Source: Spirochaetaceae bacterium
GTDB taxonomy: Bacteria; Spirochaetota; Spirochaetia; SZUA-6; Bin103
Direction: 5' to 3'
NCBI GenBank assembly: GCA_028821475.1
Contig: JAPPGB010000102.1
Span: 16,635 to 80,634, forward strand
DNA: 64,000 bases
The translations under genes were made by a program, and so were the position numbers. The notes below the pieces were generated by a model that had not been told where the DNA came from, searched no databases, and saw only the letters and a program-made list of their open reading frames with translations. Below, piece by piece: positions 33,643 through 43,397 of this stretch; the first letter of the stretch is position 1; every line of letters begins with the position of its first letter.

Positions 33643-34605
33643 ATGCGGGCATACGTGATCCGGCGCATACTGCTCATGATTCCCACCCTGTTCATTCTCT
33701 CCGTCCTGGTGTTCATGTCCGTGCGCTTCATTCCCGGCGACGTGATCGACATGATGATGCAGCAGATGATGCTGTCGGGCGCCCTGCTCGACATGGACCG
33801 CGAGGCGTTCGAGCGCGTCCTGGGGCTGGACCGGCCGATCTACGTGCAGTACGCCGACTGGATCGCCGGCATACTGGTGCGCGGCACGCTCGGCGAGTCG
33901 CTGATGCACGAGTTCACCATCGAGCAGCGCATCCTGGGACGGCTGCCGGTGACGCTGGAACTCGGCCTGCTGGCCATCCTGATCGGCTGGGCGATCGCGC
34001 TGCCGGTGGGGATCTACTCCGCGGTGCGCCGCGACGGGGTGGCCGACTACGCCGGGCGCTCGGCGGCGATCATCGGGCTGGCCACGCCCAACTTCTGGCT
34101 CGGCATCATGGTGATGGTCTACCCCGCCATCTGGTGGGGCTGGTCGCCGCCGTTGCGGCTGGTGCGGTTCATCGACAACCCGCCGGGCAACCTGGCGATG
34201 TTCCTGATCCCGAGCCTGATTCTGGGCACCGGCAGCGCCGCGGGGCTGATGCGGATGACGCGCACCATGATGCTGGAGGTGCTGCGCCAGGACTACATTC
34301 GCACCGCCTGGTCCAAGGGGCTGCGCGAGCGGGTGGTGGTGGTGCGGCACGCGATCAAGAACGGCATGATCCCGATAGTGACCATCATCGGCATGCAGCT
34401 TCCGATCCTGGTCGGCGGCTCGGTGATTATCGAGAACATCTTCAACCTGCCGGGGCTCGGCCGGCTGATGGTGCTCGCCCTGCAGGAGCGCGACTACCCG
34501 GTGGTGCAGGGGGTGAACCTGATGTTCGGCAGCGTGGTGATAGCCAACAACCTGTTGATCGACCTGGTGTACGCCTCCCTGGATCCCAGGATCAGGTACC
34601 GGTAG
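33643..34605 (+). CDS. ABC transporter permease, DppB/OppB type
   Basis: Inner-membrane permease of 320 residues, the first of the two channel subunits of a peptide-type importer. The opening MRAYVIRRILLMIPTLFILS is the standard DppB first helix. Further helices are LGLLAILIGWAIALPVGIYS, FWLGIMVMVYPAIWWGW, SLILGTGSAAGLMRM and LPILVGGSVIIENIFNLPGL. The EAA-like cytoplasmic loop that docks the ATPase is seen in YIRTAWSKGLRERVVVVRHA. It lies 13 bp before the DppC-type gene. No ATPase gene is found in this locus. Confidence 0.92.
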   Translation: MRAYVIRRILLMIPTLFILSVLVFMSVRFIPGDVIDMMMQQMMLSGALLDMDREAFERVLGLDRPIYVQYADWIAGILVRGTLGESLMHEFTIEQRILGRLPVTLELGLLAILIGWAIALPVGIYSAVRRDGVADYAGRSAAIIGLATPNFWLGIMVMVYPAIWWGWSPPLRLVRFIDNPPGNLAMFLIPSLILGTGSAAGLMRMTRTMMLEVLRQDYIRTAWSKGLRERVVVVRHAIKNGMIPIVTIIGMQLPILVGGSVIIENIFNLPGLGRLMVLALQERDYPVVQGVNLMFGSVVIANNLLIDLVYASLDPRIRYR

Positions 34606-34618
34606 GAGAGCGGCAGCG

Positions 34619-35518
34619 ATGAGCGAAGTGGCGACCGAGGCGCAACAGGAAGTGAGGCGGCGTTCCGGCGCGATCGATTTCGCGGTCAAGATGGTGAAGA
34701 CCAAGCCGCTCGGCACCGCCTGCGCGGGCGTGGTGCTGCTGTTCGTCCTGTCGGCGATCTTCGCCGATGCGATCGCCCCCTACCCGCCCGACGAGTTGAA
34801 CGTGATCAATCGGCTGCAGGGTTCGTCGGCCGCCCACCTGCTGGGCACCGACCAGGTGGGGCGCGACCTGTTGACCCGGCTGATCTACGGCGCGCGCATC
34901 TCGCTGCTGGTGGGGCTGTCCGCCACCGTGATCAACGTGCTGGTGGCGATTCTGGTGGGGGGCGGCTCGGGATTCATCGGCGGCAAGGTGGACATCGCGG
35001 TGCAGCGGGTGGTCGATGCCTGGATCGCGTTCCCGGGCCTGCTGCTGCTGCTGACCATCATGTCGCTGACCGGCAAGGGCCTGCTGCAGATGATCGTGGT
35101 GCTGGGCGTGGCGGGCGGAGTGGAGGGCTCACGCGTGCCGCGCAGCGCGGTGATTGCGATCAAGGAGAACGACTACTTCCAGGCGGCGCGCGCCATCGGC
35201 ACCAGCACCGGCTGGACGCTGACGCGCCACGTGGTGCCCAACATCATGGCGCCGATGATCATCGTGTTCTCGATCAGCGTCGGCGGCAACATCCTGTCGG
35301 CCGCGGCGCTGAGCTTTCTGGGCTACGGCCTGCCGTCCGGCATGCCGGACTGGGGCGGCATGCTGAGCCAGGAGGGGCTGCTGTACATGGAGTCGGCGCC
35401 GTGGCTGGCGTTCTGGCCCGGCGTCTGCCTGACGGTAATCGTGTACAGCCTGAACATGCTCGGCGATGCCCTGCGCGACCTGCTCGACCCGCGCTTGCGC
35501 GGCAGCACCGAGCGCTAG
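34619..35518 (+). CDS. ABC transporter permease, DppC/OppC type
   Basis: Second inner-membrane channel subunit, 299 residues. The N-terminal helix (LGTACAGVVLLFVLSAIFAD) and the following APYPPDELN and HLLGTDQVGRDLLTRLIYGA blocks are hallmarks of DppC. Later helices are VGLSATVINVLVAILVGG and ISVGGNILSAAALSFLGYGL. The ATPase-docking loop is YFQAARAIGTSTGWTLTRHV. It probably pairs with the DppB-type protein and the binding protein just upstream. The start ATG 34619 follows GGAGAGCGGCAGCG. The next gene, an FG-GAP repeat protein, starts only 6 bp after the stop, where the ATPase genes would normally be. Confidence 0.92.
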   Translation: MSEVATEAQQEVRRRSGAIDFAVKMVKTKPLGTACAGVVLLFVLSAIFADAIAPYPPDELNVINRLQGSSAAHLLGTDQVGRDLLTRLIYGARISLLVGLSATVINVLVAILVGGGSGFIGGKVDIAVQRVVDAWIAFPGLLLLLTIMSLTGKGLLQMIVVLGVAGGVEGSRVPRSAVIAIKENDYFQAARAIGTSTGWTLTRHVVPNIMAPMIIVFSISVGGNILSAAALSFLGYGLPSGMPDWGGMLSQEGLLYMESAPWLAFWPGVCLTVIVYSLNMLGDALRDLLDPRLRGSTER

Positions 35519-35524
35519 CCGCAG

Positions 35525-37186
35525 TTGCGCCGCGCGGTCACGACGGCCGGCATCGCCCTGCTACTGCCGCTTGCGGGGCCGGCGTGGGCGGACGAGGTGG
35601 TGGCCCAGGTGCGGCAGGAACCGCTGCGGACCGCCGCCGCCTGCACGGGGCAGTTCGTGCGCCACACCCTGCCGCACACCACGCGTGCCGCCGACCGGCC
35701 GGCAAGGGCCTACGATACCAACGGCGCCGGGGTGGCGCTGGCGGATCTGGACGGCGACCGGCTGATCGACGTCGTGCTGGCCGGGCTGCGCGCGCCGGCG
35801 ACGCTGCTGTGGAACCGCGGCGGGCTACGCTTCGAGCGCGTGGAGCTGGCCGAGACCGGCACCCGCGCGGTGGTGGCCGTGGACATCGAGGGCGACGGCC
35901 ACCCGGACCTGGCGTTCACCCGCTCCGGCGCCGGGCCGGCGCTGTGGCGGGGCAGCGGGCCGGCGCGCGGGTTCGAGCGCCCGCACCCGCTGTGGCCGCC
36001 GCCGATGCCGATCTACGCCATGGCGTGGGCCGACCTGGACGGCGACCGGGACCTGGACCTGACCGGCGCCACCTACAACGCCGAGCTGTGGCAGTCGGAA
36101 GCCGCGGGGCAAGCCGACAGCGGCGTGTTCGTGTACGAGAACACCGGCCGCGCCCTGCTGCCGGCGCGGCTGACCCGCAACGCGCAGGGACTCGCCGTGC
36201 TGCTCACCGACCTGAACGGCGACGGCCGACCCGACATCGTGGTGGGCAACGACTTCGCGCTGCGCGACGAGGTCTACTACCGCACGCCGGACGGCTGGCA
36301 GGCGGGCGAACCGTTCGCGCGCACCGCACGCAACACCATGAGCTTCGCCGCCGGCGACGTCGACAACGACGGCCACCAGGAACTGCTGGCCGCCGACATG
36401 AAGCCTTACCTGAGCGGCCCCGAGGTGGATGCGGCGTGGCGGCCGCTGCGCATCGCGGAGGCGCGGCGGCTGGCCAAGATCGCCGCCATCACCGGCGAGG
36501 AGGATCTGGCGCCCGACCCGCACCAGGTGGAGGCCAACACGCTGCAGGTGCGCGGCCCCCGCGGCGCGTTCGCCGAGCGCGGCGAGTGGGCCGGCATCGC
36601 CGCCACCGGCTGGACCTGGTCTGCCCAGTTCGGCGACCTGGACAACGACGGCTTCCTGGACCTGTACGCGGTCAACGGCATGATCGACGCCGACATCTTC
36701 GGCCACCTGCCGGGCGCCGAGCTGGTGGAGCAGAACCAGGCGCTGCGCAACGACGGCGGCGGGCGCTTCGTGCGCGCCCCGGAGTGGGGCCTCGGCGCCA
36801 CCGAGAGCGGGCGCGGCATGGCGTTCGCCGACCTGGACAACGACGGCGACCTGGACGTGGTGGTGAACAACCTGGAGGCGCCGGCCGTGCTGTTCGAGAA
36901 TCGCCTGTGCGGCGGCAGCGCCGTGGAGGTGGACCTGCGCTGGCCCGGCTCCCCCAACCCGCGCGCCGTCGGCGCCACCGTCCGGCTCGCTGCCGGCGCC
37001 GCCACCTCCCTGCGCACCGTGCAGTCCGGCAGCGGCTACCTGTCCAGCTCCCCCGCCCGCCTCCACTTCGGCCTGCCCGCCGCCGCCGCGTCCGGGCCGC
37101 TCACCCTCACCGTCACTTGGCCCGACGGCGCCGTCACCCGCACCCCCGCCATCCGCCCCCACACCCTGGTCACCATCCAACGCTGA
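35525..37186 (+). CDS. secreted FG-GAP/VCBS repeat protein with ASPIC/UnbV domain (CRTAC1-like)
   Basis: Secreted beta-propeller protein of 553 residues. TTG 35525 is the only start that keeps the signal peptide (RAVTTAGIALLLPLAGPAWA). Repeats with the calcium-binding D-x-D-G-D loop recur through the chain: LADLDGDRLIDVVLAG, VDIEGDGHPDLAFTR, WADLDGDRDLDLTGA, LTDLNGDGRPDIVVG, GDVDNDGHQELLAA, FGDLDNDGFLDLYAV and FADLDNDGDLDVVVNN. The C-terminal 90 residues (GSAVEVDLRWPGSPNPRAVG, VQSGSGYLSSSPARLHFGL) match the ASPIC/UnbV domain. It follows the DppC-type gene by 6 bp, so it may be co-expressed with the importer, perhaps as a surface glycan- or protein-binding partner. This is inference. Confidence 0.87.
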   Translation: MRRAVTTAGIALLLPLAGPAWADEVVAQVRQEPLRTAAACTGQFVRHTLPHTTRAADRPARAYDTNGAGVALADLDGDRLIDVVLAGLRAPATLLWNRGGLRFERVELAETGTRAVVAVDIEGDGHPDLAFTRSGAGPALWRGSGPARGFERPHPLWPPPMPIYAMAWADLDGDRDLDLTGATYNAELWQSEAAGQADSGVFVYENTGRALLPARLTRNAQGLAVLLTDLNGDGRPDIVVGNDFALRDEVYYRTPDGWQAGEPFARTARNTMSFAAGDVDNDGHQELLAADMKPYLSGPEVDAAWRPLRIAEARRLAKIAAITGEEDLAPDPHQVEANTLQVRGPRGAFAERGEWAGIAATGWTWSAQFGDLDNDGFLDLYAVNGMIDADIFGHLPGAELVEQNQALRNDGGGRFVRAPEWGLGATESGRGMAFADLDNDGDLDVVVNNLEAPAVLFENRLCGGSAVEVDLRWPGSPNPRAVGATVRLAAGAATSLRTVQSGSGYLSSSPARLHFGLPAAAASGPLTLTVTWPDGAVTRTPAIRPHTLVTIQR

Positions 37187-37267
37187 CTCACCACCCTGAA
37201 CCACGCGATGCCGGTGTGGACGAAACCAGCCGAAATGGGCTACATTGTGGCTCGGGTAGGAGGGACG

Positions 37268-37846
37268 ATGAACACCGTGATACGCGCCCGCATTGATGAG
37301 CGCGTCAAGGAGGAGGCCGCGGCTGTGCTGGAGGCGGTAGGACTGACGGTGTCTGACGCGTTCCGGCTGCTGATGGTGCGCACCGCGGCGGAGAAGCGGC
37401 TTCCGTTCGAACCGCTGGTACCGAGCGAGGAAACGGTGGCGGCCATGCTCGCAGCCCGCCGCGCTGACTTGGTCGCCGTCGGCCGCCCTGATGAGGGTCA
37501 AGACCATCTTCGCGCCGCACTGAGCGATCTCGATGAGGCGGTCACGGACGCTGCGGAGGAGGGACTTCCGAGGCCGACCGGCGACGCGATTCAGAGTGCA
37601 AGACGACTGTTGACGCAGATGTACGCGATTGCTCCACAACGCTTCGAGGTCTATCCGACCGCAGATGGCGAAATCGCCCTGGATCTGCCCAATGAGCGCG
37701 GCTCAGTCATTCTCCTGTGTGATTCGCAAGGCGGTGCATTGTGCCTGGTGAATGTCAACGGCGTTCAGCGCCGCGCACGGTATTCGACCGCGACAAATCT
37801 GCCCGACGGATTCGTGCGTGAAGCCTTGATCGAGTTGGGCTCCTAG
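37268..37846 (+). CDS. RelB/DinJ-like antitoxin fused to an uncharacterised C-terminal domain
   Basis: 192 residues from ATG 37268 (after GTAGGAGGGACG). Residues 1-75 have the full RelB/DinJ pattern: MNTVIRARIDERVKEEAAAV, GLTVSDAFRLLMVRTAAEKR, LPFEPLVPSEETVAAMLAAR and RADLVAVGRPDEG. The last stretch normally ends such antitoxins after about 10 more residues. Here the chain continues in frame for about 110 residues: EEGLPRPTGDAIQSARRLLT, MYAIAPQRFEVYPTADGEIA, SVILLCDSQGGALCLVNVNG and RRARYSTATNLPDGFVREAL. From memory the second half occurs elsewhere as a separate protein encoded before a relative of the next gene. A fusion of a DNA-binding antitoxin module to one member of a two-gene unit is thus likely. 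No RelE/YafQ-like toxin follows. Confidence 0.72.
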   Translation: MNTVIRARIDERVKEEAAAVLEAVGLTVSDAFRLLMVRTAAEKRLPFEPLVPSEETVAAMLAARRADLVAVGRPDEGQDHLRAALSDLDEAVTDAAEEGLPRPTGDAIQSARRLLTQMYAIAPQRFEVYPTADGEIALDLPNERGSVILLCDSQGGALCLVNVNGVQRRARYSTATNLPDGFVREALIELGS

Positions 37847-37864
37847 TAGGTCCGGCTCGCATCG

Positions 37865-38302
37865 ATGCCGATTCCCCCGGAGGTGGACCGTAAGGAGAGG
37901 CTCGGGCGTGGCGTGTTCTCCAATAGTGCGGCACGTCGTGCCCCAAGAAGGATTACGCTGAACGTGTTTCCTGAGCGTCCGACGGTGGTGGAACTGTCGG
38001 TCGACCGACTGGACCTTGCACCGCCGCATGAAGCGGTTACGATCGCCGAGCAGGTCGGACACGGGCGCGGCAAGCCATTCTTCGGTTGGGCAGTTGTTGA
38101 GACTCGGCTGGCGAGGACGAACGGACGACGAGTGGTGAGTTCGCCGCTGCCAGGCGAGAACCCCTACCATGCAGACATTCTCCTTCCCGATACTGCGGCT
38201 GAAGATCGCGAAGAACAGAAGCAGCATGCCCAGGAACTGGCCGATGCCGCCACTTGGTTGGACCGTTCTGCCCATGCTTCCCAAGAACTACCCACGAGAT
38301 AG
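37865..38302 (+). CDS. hypothetical protein, partner of the RelB fusion
   Basis: 145-residue soluble protein encoded 18 bp after the RelB-fusion gene and probably co-transcribed. It is basic at the start and acidic at the end. Landmarks are RRITLNVFPERPTVVELSVD, RLDLAPPHEAVTIAEQVGHG, KPFFGWAVVETRLARTNGRR, PLPGENPYHADILLPDTAAE and REEQKQHAQELADAATW. I recall the NPYHADI.LP....DREEQ..HA.ELA pattern as a widespread uncharacterised protein found after the second half of the preceding gene. It has no known catalytic motif, membrane segment or signal peptide. It could be the effector of a toxin-antitoxin-like pair, but this is only a guess. Confidence 0.68.
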   Translation: MPIPPEVDRKERLGRGVFSNSAARRAPRRITLNVFPERPTVVELSVDRLDLAPPHEAVTIAEQVGHGRGKPFFGWAVVETRLARTNGRRVVSSPLPGENPYHADILLPDTAAEDREEQKQHAQELADAATWLDRSAHASQELPTR

Positions 38303-38309
38303 GAGTGTG

Positions 38310-39167
38310 ATGATGGCGACGCGCATGCCGACGATAGACTCGCAGGTTCATGCTTACGAGCGGGACCGTCCGGAGCGGCCGTGGCAGGGGACGCTGGCGG
38401 GTCCCGGCGAGGTGACCGGCGACGACATGGTGGCCGCGATGGACGCGGTGGGCGTGGACGGGGCGCTGCTGGTCTCGCCCTATTCGATGTACCGCTACGA
38501 TGCCAGCTATGCAATCGAGGTCCACCGCAAGCACCCGCACCGGTTCGGCCTGATCAGGCCGTTCGATCCGGAGTCGGAGGGGATCGACGAGCAGGTGGCG
38601 GAGTGGACTGCGACGGCGGGGGTGGTGGGCGCCCGGGTCATGCTCAGCTACGGATCGTACCAGGCGGATCACCCGGGGGTTAATCGCATCATAGCCGCCG
38701 GCGGGCGGGCCGGAGTGCCCGTGAACGTGATGTGCTCGGGCCAACTGCCCCTGTTCCGGGAGCTGGCCCGCCGCAATCCCGACACCCAGTTGGTGGTCGA
38801 CCACCTGGGGCTGGCGCAACCATCGGAGCCGCCCGCGCCACCGAATCCGTTTGCCGACTTGGACAACGTGCTCTCGCTGGCGGACCTCGACCACGTGGCG
38901 ATCAAGATCTCCGGCGCCTGCACGCTGTCCCATCAGCCATTCCCCTACCCGGACATCCGGGAGCCTCTCGGCAGGATATTCGATGCGTTCGGCTTGGGCC
39001 GCTGCATGTGGGGCACCGACTGGACCAGGGCGGCGAACCTGCTGACCTACAAGCAGGGCGTCGAGGCCTTCCGGGTCACCGACTGGCTCTCCGAGTCAGA
39101 ACGTGCCGGGCTCATGGGCGGCACGCTCGCAAAGATCTACCACTGGTCACCCGGCACGGCCGAGTAG
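38310..39167 (+). CDS. amidohydrolase family protein (amidohydrolase-2, lactonase/decarboxylase-like)
   Basis: TIM-barrel metal-dependent hydrolase of 285 residues, such as sugar lactonases or 2-pyrone-4,6-dicarboxylate hydrolase relatives. The adjacent starts at 38307, 38310 and 38313 are hard to separate; AGGAG at 38301-38305 best suits 38310 or 38313. It begins MPTIDSQVHAYERDRP, with D-x-Q-x-H in place of the common D-x-H-x-H. Other family blocks are GVDGALLVSPYSMYRYD, HRFGLIRPFDPESEG, TQLVVDHLGLAQP (His), HVAIKISGACTL and CMWGTDWTRAANLL (catalytic Asp). There is no signal peptide. The substrate is probably a lactone or aromatic acid, in line with the sugar-acid genes elsewhere. Confidence 0.85.
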   Translation: MMATRMPTIDSQVHAYERDRPERPWQGTLAGPGEVTGDDMVAAMDAVGVDGALLVSPYSMYRYDASYAIEVHRKHPHRFGLIRPFDPESEGIDEQVAEWTATAGVVGARVMLSYGSYQADHPGVNRIIAAGGRAGVPVNVMCSGQLPLFRELARRNPDTQLVVDHLGLAQPSEPPAPPNPFADLDNVLSLADLDHVAIKISGACTLSHQPFPYPDIREPLGRIFDAFGLGRCMWGTDWTRAANLLTYKQGVEAFRVTDWLSESERAGLMGGTLAKIYHWSPGTAE

Positions 39168-39183
39168 GATCCTGCGTAGGGTC

Positions 39184-39375
39184 CTACCGGTCGACGCGTT
39201 TGCCAAGTCGCACGGACGGCAAGCACCGCGAGAAACGTCGGTCGAGAGTGGCACGTGCGGCGTCCACCTGCGACCGATCGCTGCGCTCGGCCCAGAGGCC
39301 CGCGGCCGTGCGAAGCACCTCCTGGCGCCGCTCTTCCGCGTAGCGGCGCAAATACTCGTCCAGCGCTTTATGCAT
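39184..39375 (-). CDS. short antitoxin-like protein, possibly a remnant
   Basis: A 63-residue frame starting MHKALDEYLRRYAEERRQEV, then LRTAAGLWAERSDRSQVDAA. The helical, charged segment ALDEYLRR...RRQEVL..A.GLW resembles the C-terminal half of VapB-type antitoxins, but the N-terminal DNA-binding part is absent and there is no adjacent toxin. The C-terminal 20 residues are basic and probably unrelated. It is best read as a decayed antitoxin between the amidohydrolase and the DUF2442 gene. Confidence 0.35.
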   Translation of the reverse strand: MHKALDEYLRRYAEERRQEVLRTAAGLWAERSDRSQVDAARATLDRRFSRCLPSVRLGKRVDR

Positions 39376-39390
39376 AAGCCAGACGCACCA

Positions 39391-39708
39391 TCAAGCGTCA
39401 CGCGTGACCCAGGCGGGTTCGTCGATTTCCGGCGTGGTGCGGTACAGGACCAGGGGGTCGAGGTCGATGCAGTGCGACTCGTCGCGGGTGCCGGCCACGT
39501 CCCAGGCGGCGGTGCCGTTCATGACGGTGAGCGCTTTCCGAAAGAGGGCGCGGTCGCGCAGGGGACGGAATACCGGCTGGTCGAGTAGCGGCGCCACGTC
39601 GTACTGGTGGATGGAGCCGTCGTCGAAGTAGACCAGGATCACGTATCCGTCGCCGGGCGCCGCGATCACCTGCAGCACCTGCGGCATGTAGTTGGGGTTG
39701 TCGATCAT
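39391..39708 (-). CDS. DUF2442 family protein
   Basis: 105-residue protein opening MIDNPNYMPQVLQVIAAPGD, with YVILVYFDDGSIHQYDVAPL, LFRKALTVMNGTAAWDV and HCIDLDPLVLYRTTPEI. This is the usual DUF2442 pattern, a small beta-rich domain of unknown function. It follows a DUF4160 gene with a 4-bp overlap. DUF2442 and DUF4160 genes are commonly paired in this way and are often discussed as toxin-antitoxin-like modules or nitrogen-regulation-linked proteins, without firm proof. It is probably in one transcript with its partner. Confidence 0.8.
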   Translation of the reverse strand: MIDNPNYMPQVLQVIAAPGDGYVILVYFDDGSIHQYDVAPLLDQPVFRPLRDRALFRKALTVMNGTAAWDVAGTRDESHCIDLDPLVLYRTTPEIDEPAWVTRDA

Positions 39709-39965
39709 GACAGCCCCTGAATCGAGCGCAGCGGCTGCCCGGCGCGCGCCAGCTCCCAGTTCTGCATCAGCTCGTCGCCATGCAGCTCGGCCCAGGCGAG
39801 CACCAGGCGGAGCTGCCGCCGCGGCAGGTAGCCGGTTATCACGATGCCTTGGCGTATGTCCACCTGGGCTTCGTGCTCCGCGTACTGGGCATGGAAGTGG
39901 GGTGGAGCGTGGTCATTCCAATGCATGAGGATGCGGATGCCGTGGAACAGGGCGACGACCGGCAT
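39705..39965 (-). CDS. DUF4160 family protein
   Basis: 86-residue protein (ATG 39965; a TTG two codons upstream is an alternative). Sequence: MPVVALFHGIRILMHWNDHA, PPHFHAQYAEHEAQVDI, QGIVITGYLPRRQLRLVLAW and AELHGDELMQNWELAR. This is a clear DUF4160: the HWNDHAPPHFHA core with several histidines could bind a metal. It is the first gene of a two-gene unit with DUF2442 (4-bp overlap). It starts just behind the stop of acetyl-CoA synthetase on the same strand, so it may be transcribed with it. Confidence 0.83.
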   Translation of the reverse strand: MPVVALFHGIRILMHWNDHAPPHFHAQYAEHEAQVDIRQGIVITGYLPRRQLRLVLAWAELHGDELMQNWELARAGQPLRSIQGLS

Positions 39966-39978
39966 CGGCAAACGGCGG

Positions 39979-41925
<1,947 letters not shown>

Positions 41926-42206
41926 GCCCCCTATAGTGCGTCTCGCACGCCACGGTGCGCAAGGCGGCAGCCAGTACGGCCATGACGTCTGCTCCGCATC
42001 CCCGCTGCGATCGAAATCCCCGCCGGATGTCGGCGCCGATGCACGGCTCGACATCACATTCGCCCTCCGCTTGGGTCGCGCGCCGACGAGCCCCTGCCCG
42101 CCGCACGTGCTATACTCGCCTACCAATGCCGACTGCCGCTCAGCTTGGCGTGCCCAACCGGGCCGCGACCAGCGGAGCGTCAACGGCTCGTCGGAACCTG
42201 CGCCAC

Positions 42207-43397
42207 ATGCTGAAGCGCCTATCTGTCAGAACATTCAAGTCGCTTGCCGACGTGCACGTTGAACTTGGACTGGTCAACGTATTCATTGGCGCCAACGGCA
42301 GCGGCAAGAGCAATTTGCTGGAGGCCCTGGGGGTACTCTCCGCGGCGGCAGACGGCAAGGTCGACGATCAGAGTCTTTTTGCGCGCGGTGTACGCCCCGG
42401 TGTACCGCGGTTGTACAAGTCGGCGTTCCCGGCAAAACCGGACACCAGGATCCCCCCTCACATCTCCTTTGGCGCACAAGCGCCAGCGGCGGAGTATCGA
42501 GTCACCCTGCACAATCCGCTGAACGACCCTGCCCCGGCCTGGAAATTCAAGACAGAGTACTGGGAAGACAACGGCGGACGTCTGGTTGGACGTTCTTCGG
42601 CGACGAAGAAGACAACCAATCCGGAACGCGGGTTGGCCGCGCTAAGAGCCGCCGAAGTCACCCACGGGGACGCACTTGACCTTCTGAAGTTGCTGCAGGG
42701 GTACGCCATATATTGCCCGACTACTCCGGTCTTGCGTGGTGTCGTTCCCGAGTCTCAGCCCCGACAACCGGTGGGGCTGTCCGGAGGCTATCTTCCCCGA
42801 GCGGTTTTGGACTTGCTCAAACAGCGTCGGCATGACGAACACAGCCAGAGAATCTGTCGTGAAACGCTTGAGATGGTCGATTGGGCAGCTACTTTCGGCG
42901 CGGGGCCGGCAGAAAGAATCCCACTCTCACCGGCAGCAGCATCATCCGATTCCGTGATTCGGTTTCGCGATCGGTTCATGCAAAAGGACCGGAACGTCCT
43001 GTCTGGTTACGATGCTTCCGAGGGAGCCTTGTACGCGCTGTTTCTCGCCGTGATTGCCGGACACGAAGAGAGTCCGTCGCTGTGCGCCGTGGACAACGCG
43101 GATCACGGGCTGAATCCCCGATTGGCTCGGTCTTTGATGGAGCATCTTTGCGCGTGGTACTTGGAGGCCGACGAGCCGCGCCAGATACTGTTGACGACCC
43201 ACAACCCACTCGTGCTGGACGGGCTGCCGTTGCAGGATGACCGGGTACGGCTGTTTACGGTTGCGCGGACCGGTTCGGGTCGCACTTCCGTTCGACGCGT
43301 GGAGGTCACTGATGGCCTCCTCGAAAAAGCGGAGCAGGGCTGGTCATTGTCCCGACTGTGGGTAATGGGCCATCTTGGCGGCGTGCCGGATGTCTGA
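42207..43397 (+). CDS. AAA15/21-type ATPase of a two-gene ATPase/Toprim module
   Basis: SMC/OLD-like ATPase of 396 residues. The start ATG 42207 gives the family opening [20 protein letters not shown]. An upstream ATG at 42126, close behind a TATACT box (42111-42116), is possible. Walker A is [19 protein letters not shown]. The signature region is [20 protein letters not shown]. The Walker B position reads [20 protein letters not shown], where the usual Asp-Glu is Asp-Asn, a feature I recall for this subfamily. A switch histidine lies in [19 protein letters not shown]. The gene overlaps the Toprim gene by 8 bp. ATPase plus Toprim pairs include the anti-phage OLD, Gabija and PARIS systems, so defence is the first hypothesis. 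This is inference. Confidence 0.84.
   Translation: MLKRLSVRTFKSLADVHVELGLVNVFIGANGSGKSNLLEALGVLSAAADGKVDDQSLFARGVRPGVPRLYKSAFPAKPDTRIPPHISFGAQAPAAEYRVTLHNPLNDPAPAWKFKTEYWEDNGGRLVGRSSATKKTTNPERGLAALRAAEVTHGDALDLLKLLQGYAIYCPTTPVLRGVVPESQPRQPVGLSGGYLPRAVLDLLKQRRHDEHSQRICRETLEMVDWAATFGAGPAERIPLSPAAASSDSVIRFRDRFMQKDRNVLSGYDASEGALYALFLAVIAGHEESPSLCAVDNADHGLNPRLARSLMEHLCAWYLEADEPRQILLTTHNPLVLDGLPLQDDRVRLFTVARTGSGRTSVRRVEVTDGLLEKAEQGWSLSRLWVMGHLGGVPDV

Noticed and set aside
31681..34716. A 1011-codon open frame on the minus strand across the first peptide ABC locus
   Set aside because: It runs against three well-supported transporter genes and is full of His, Arg and Gln with no domain pattern. It is a GC-driven shadow.
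41955..42206. N-terminal extension of the ATPase in the ATPase/Toprim module
   Set aside because: The upstream part overlaps the divergent acs start and is non-conserved in appearance. The ATG at 42207 gives the usual family opening. Part of it (from 42126) is still possible and is noted in the gene entry.
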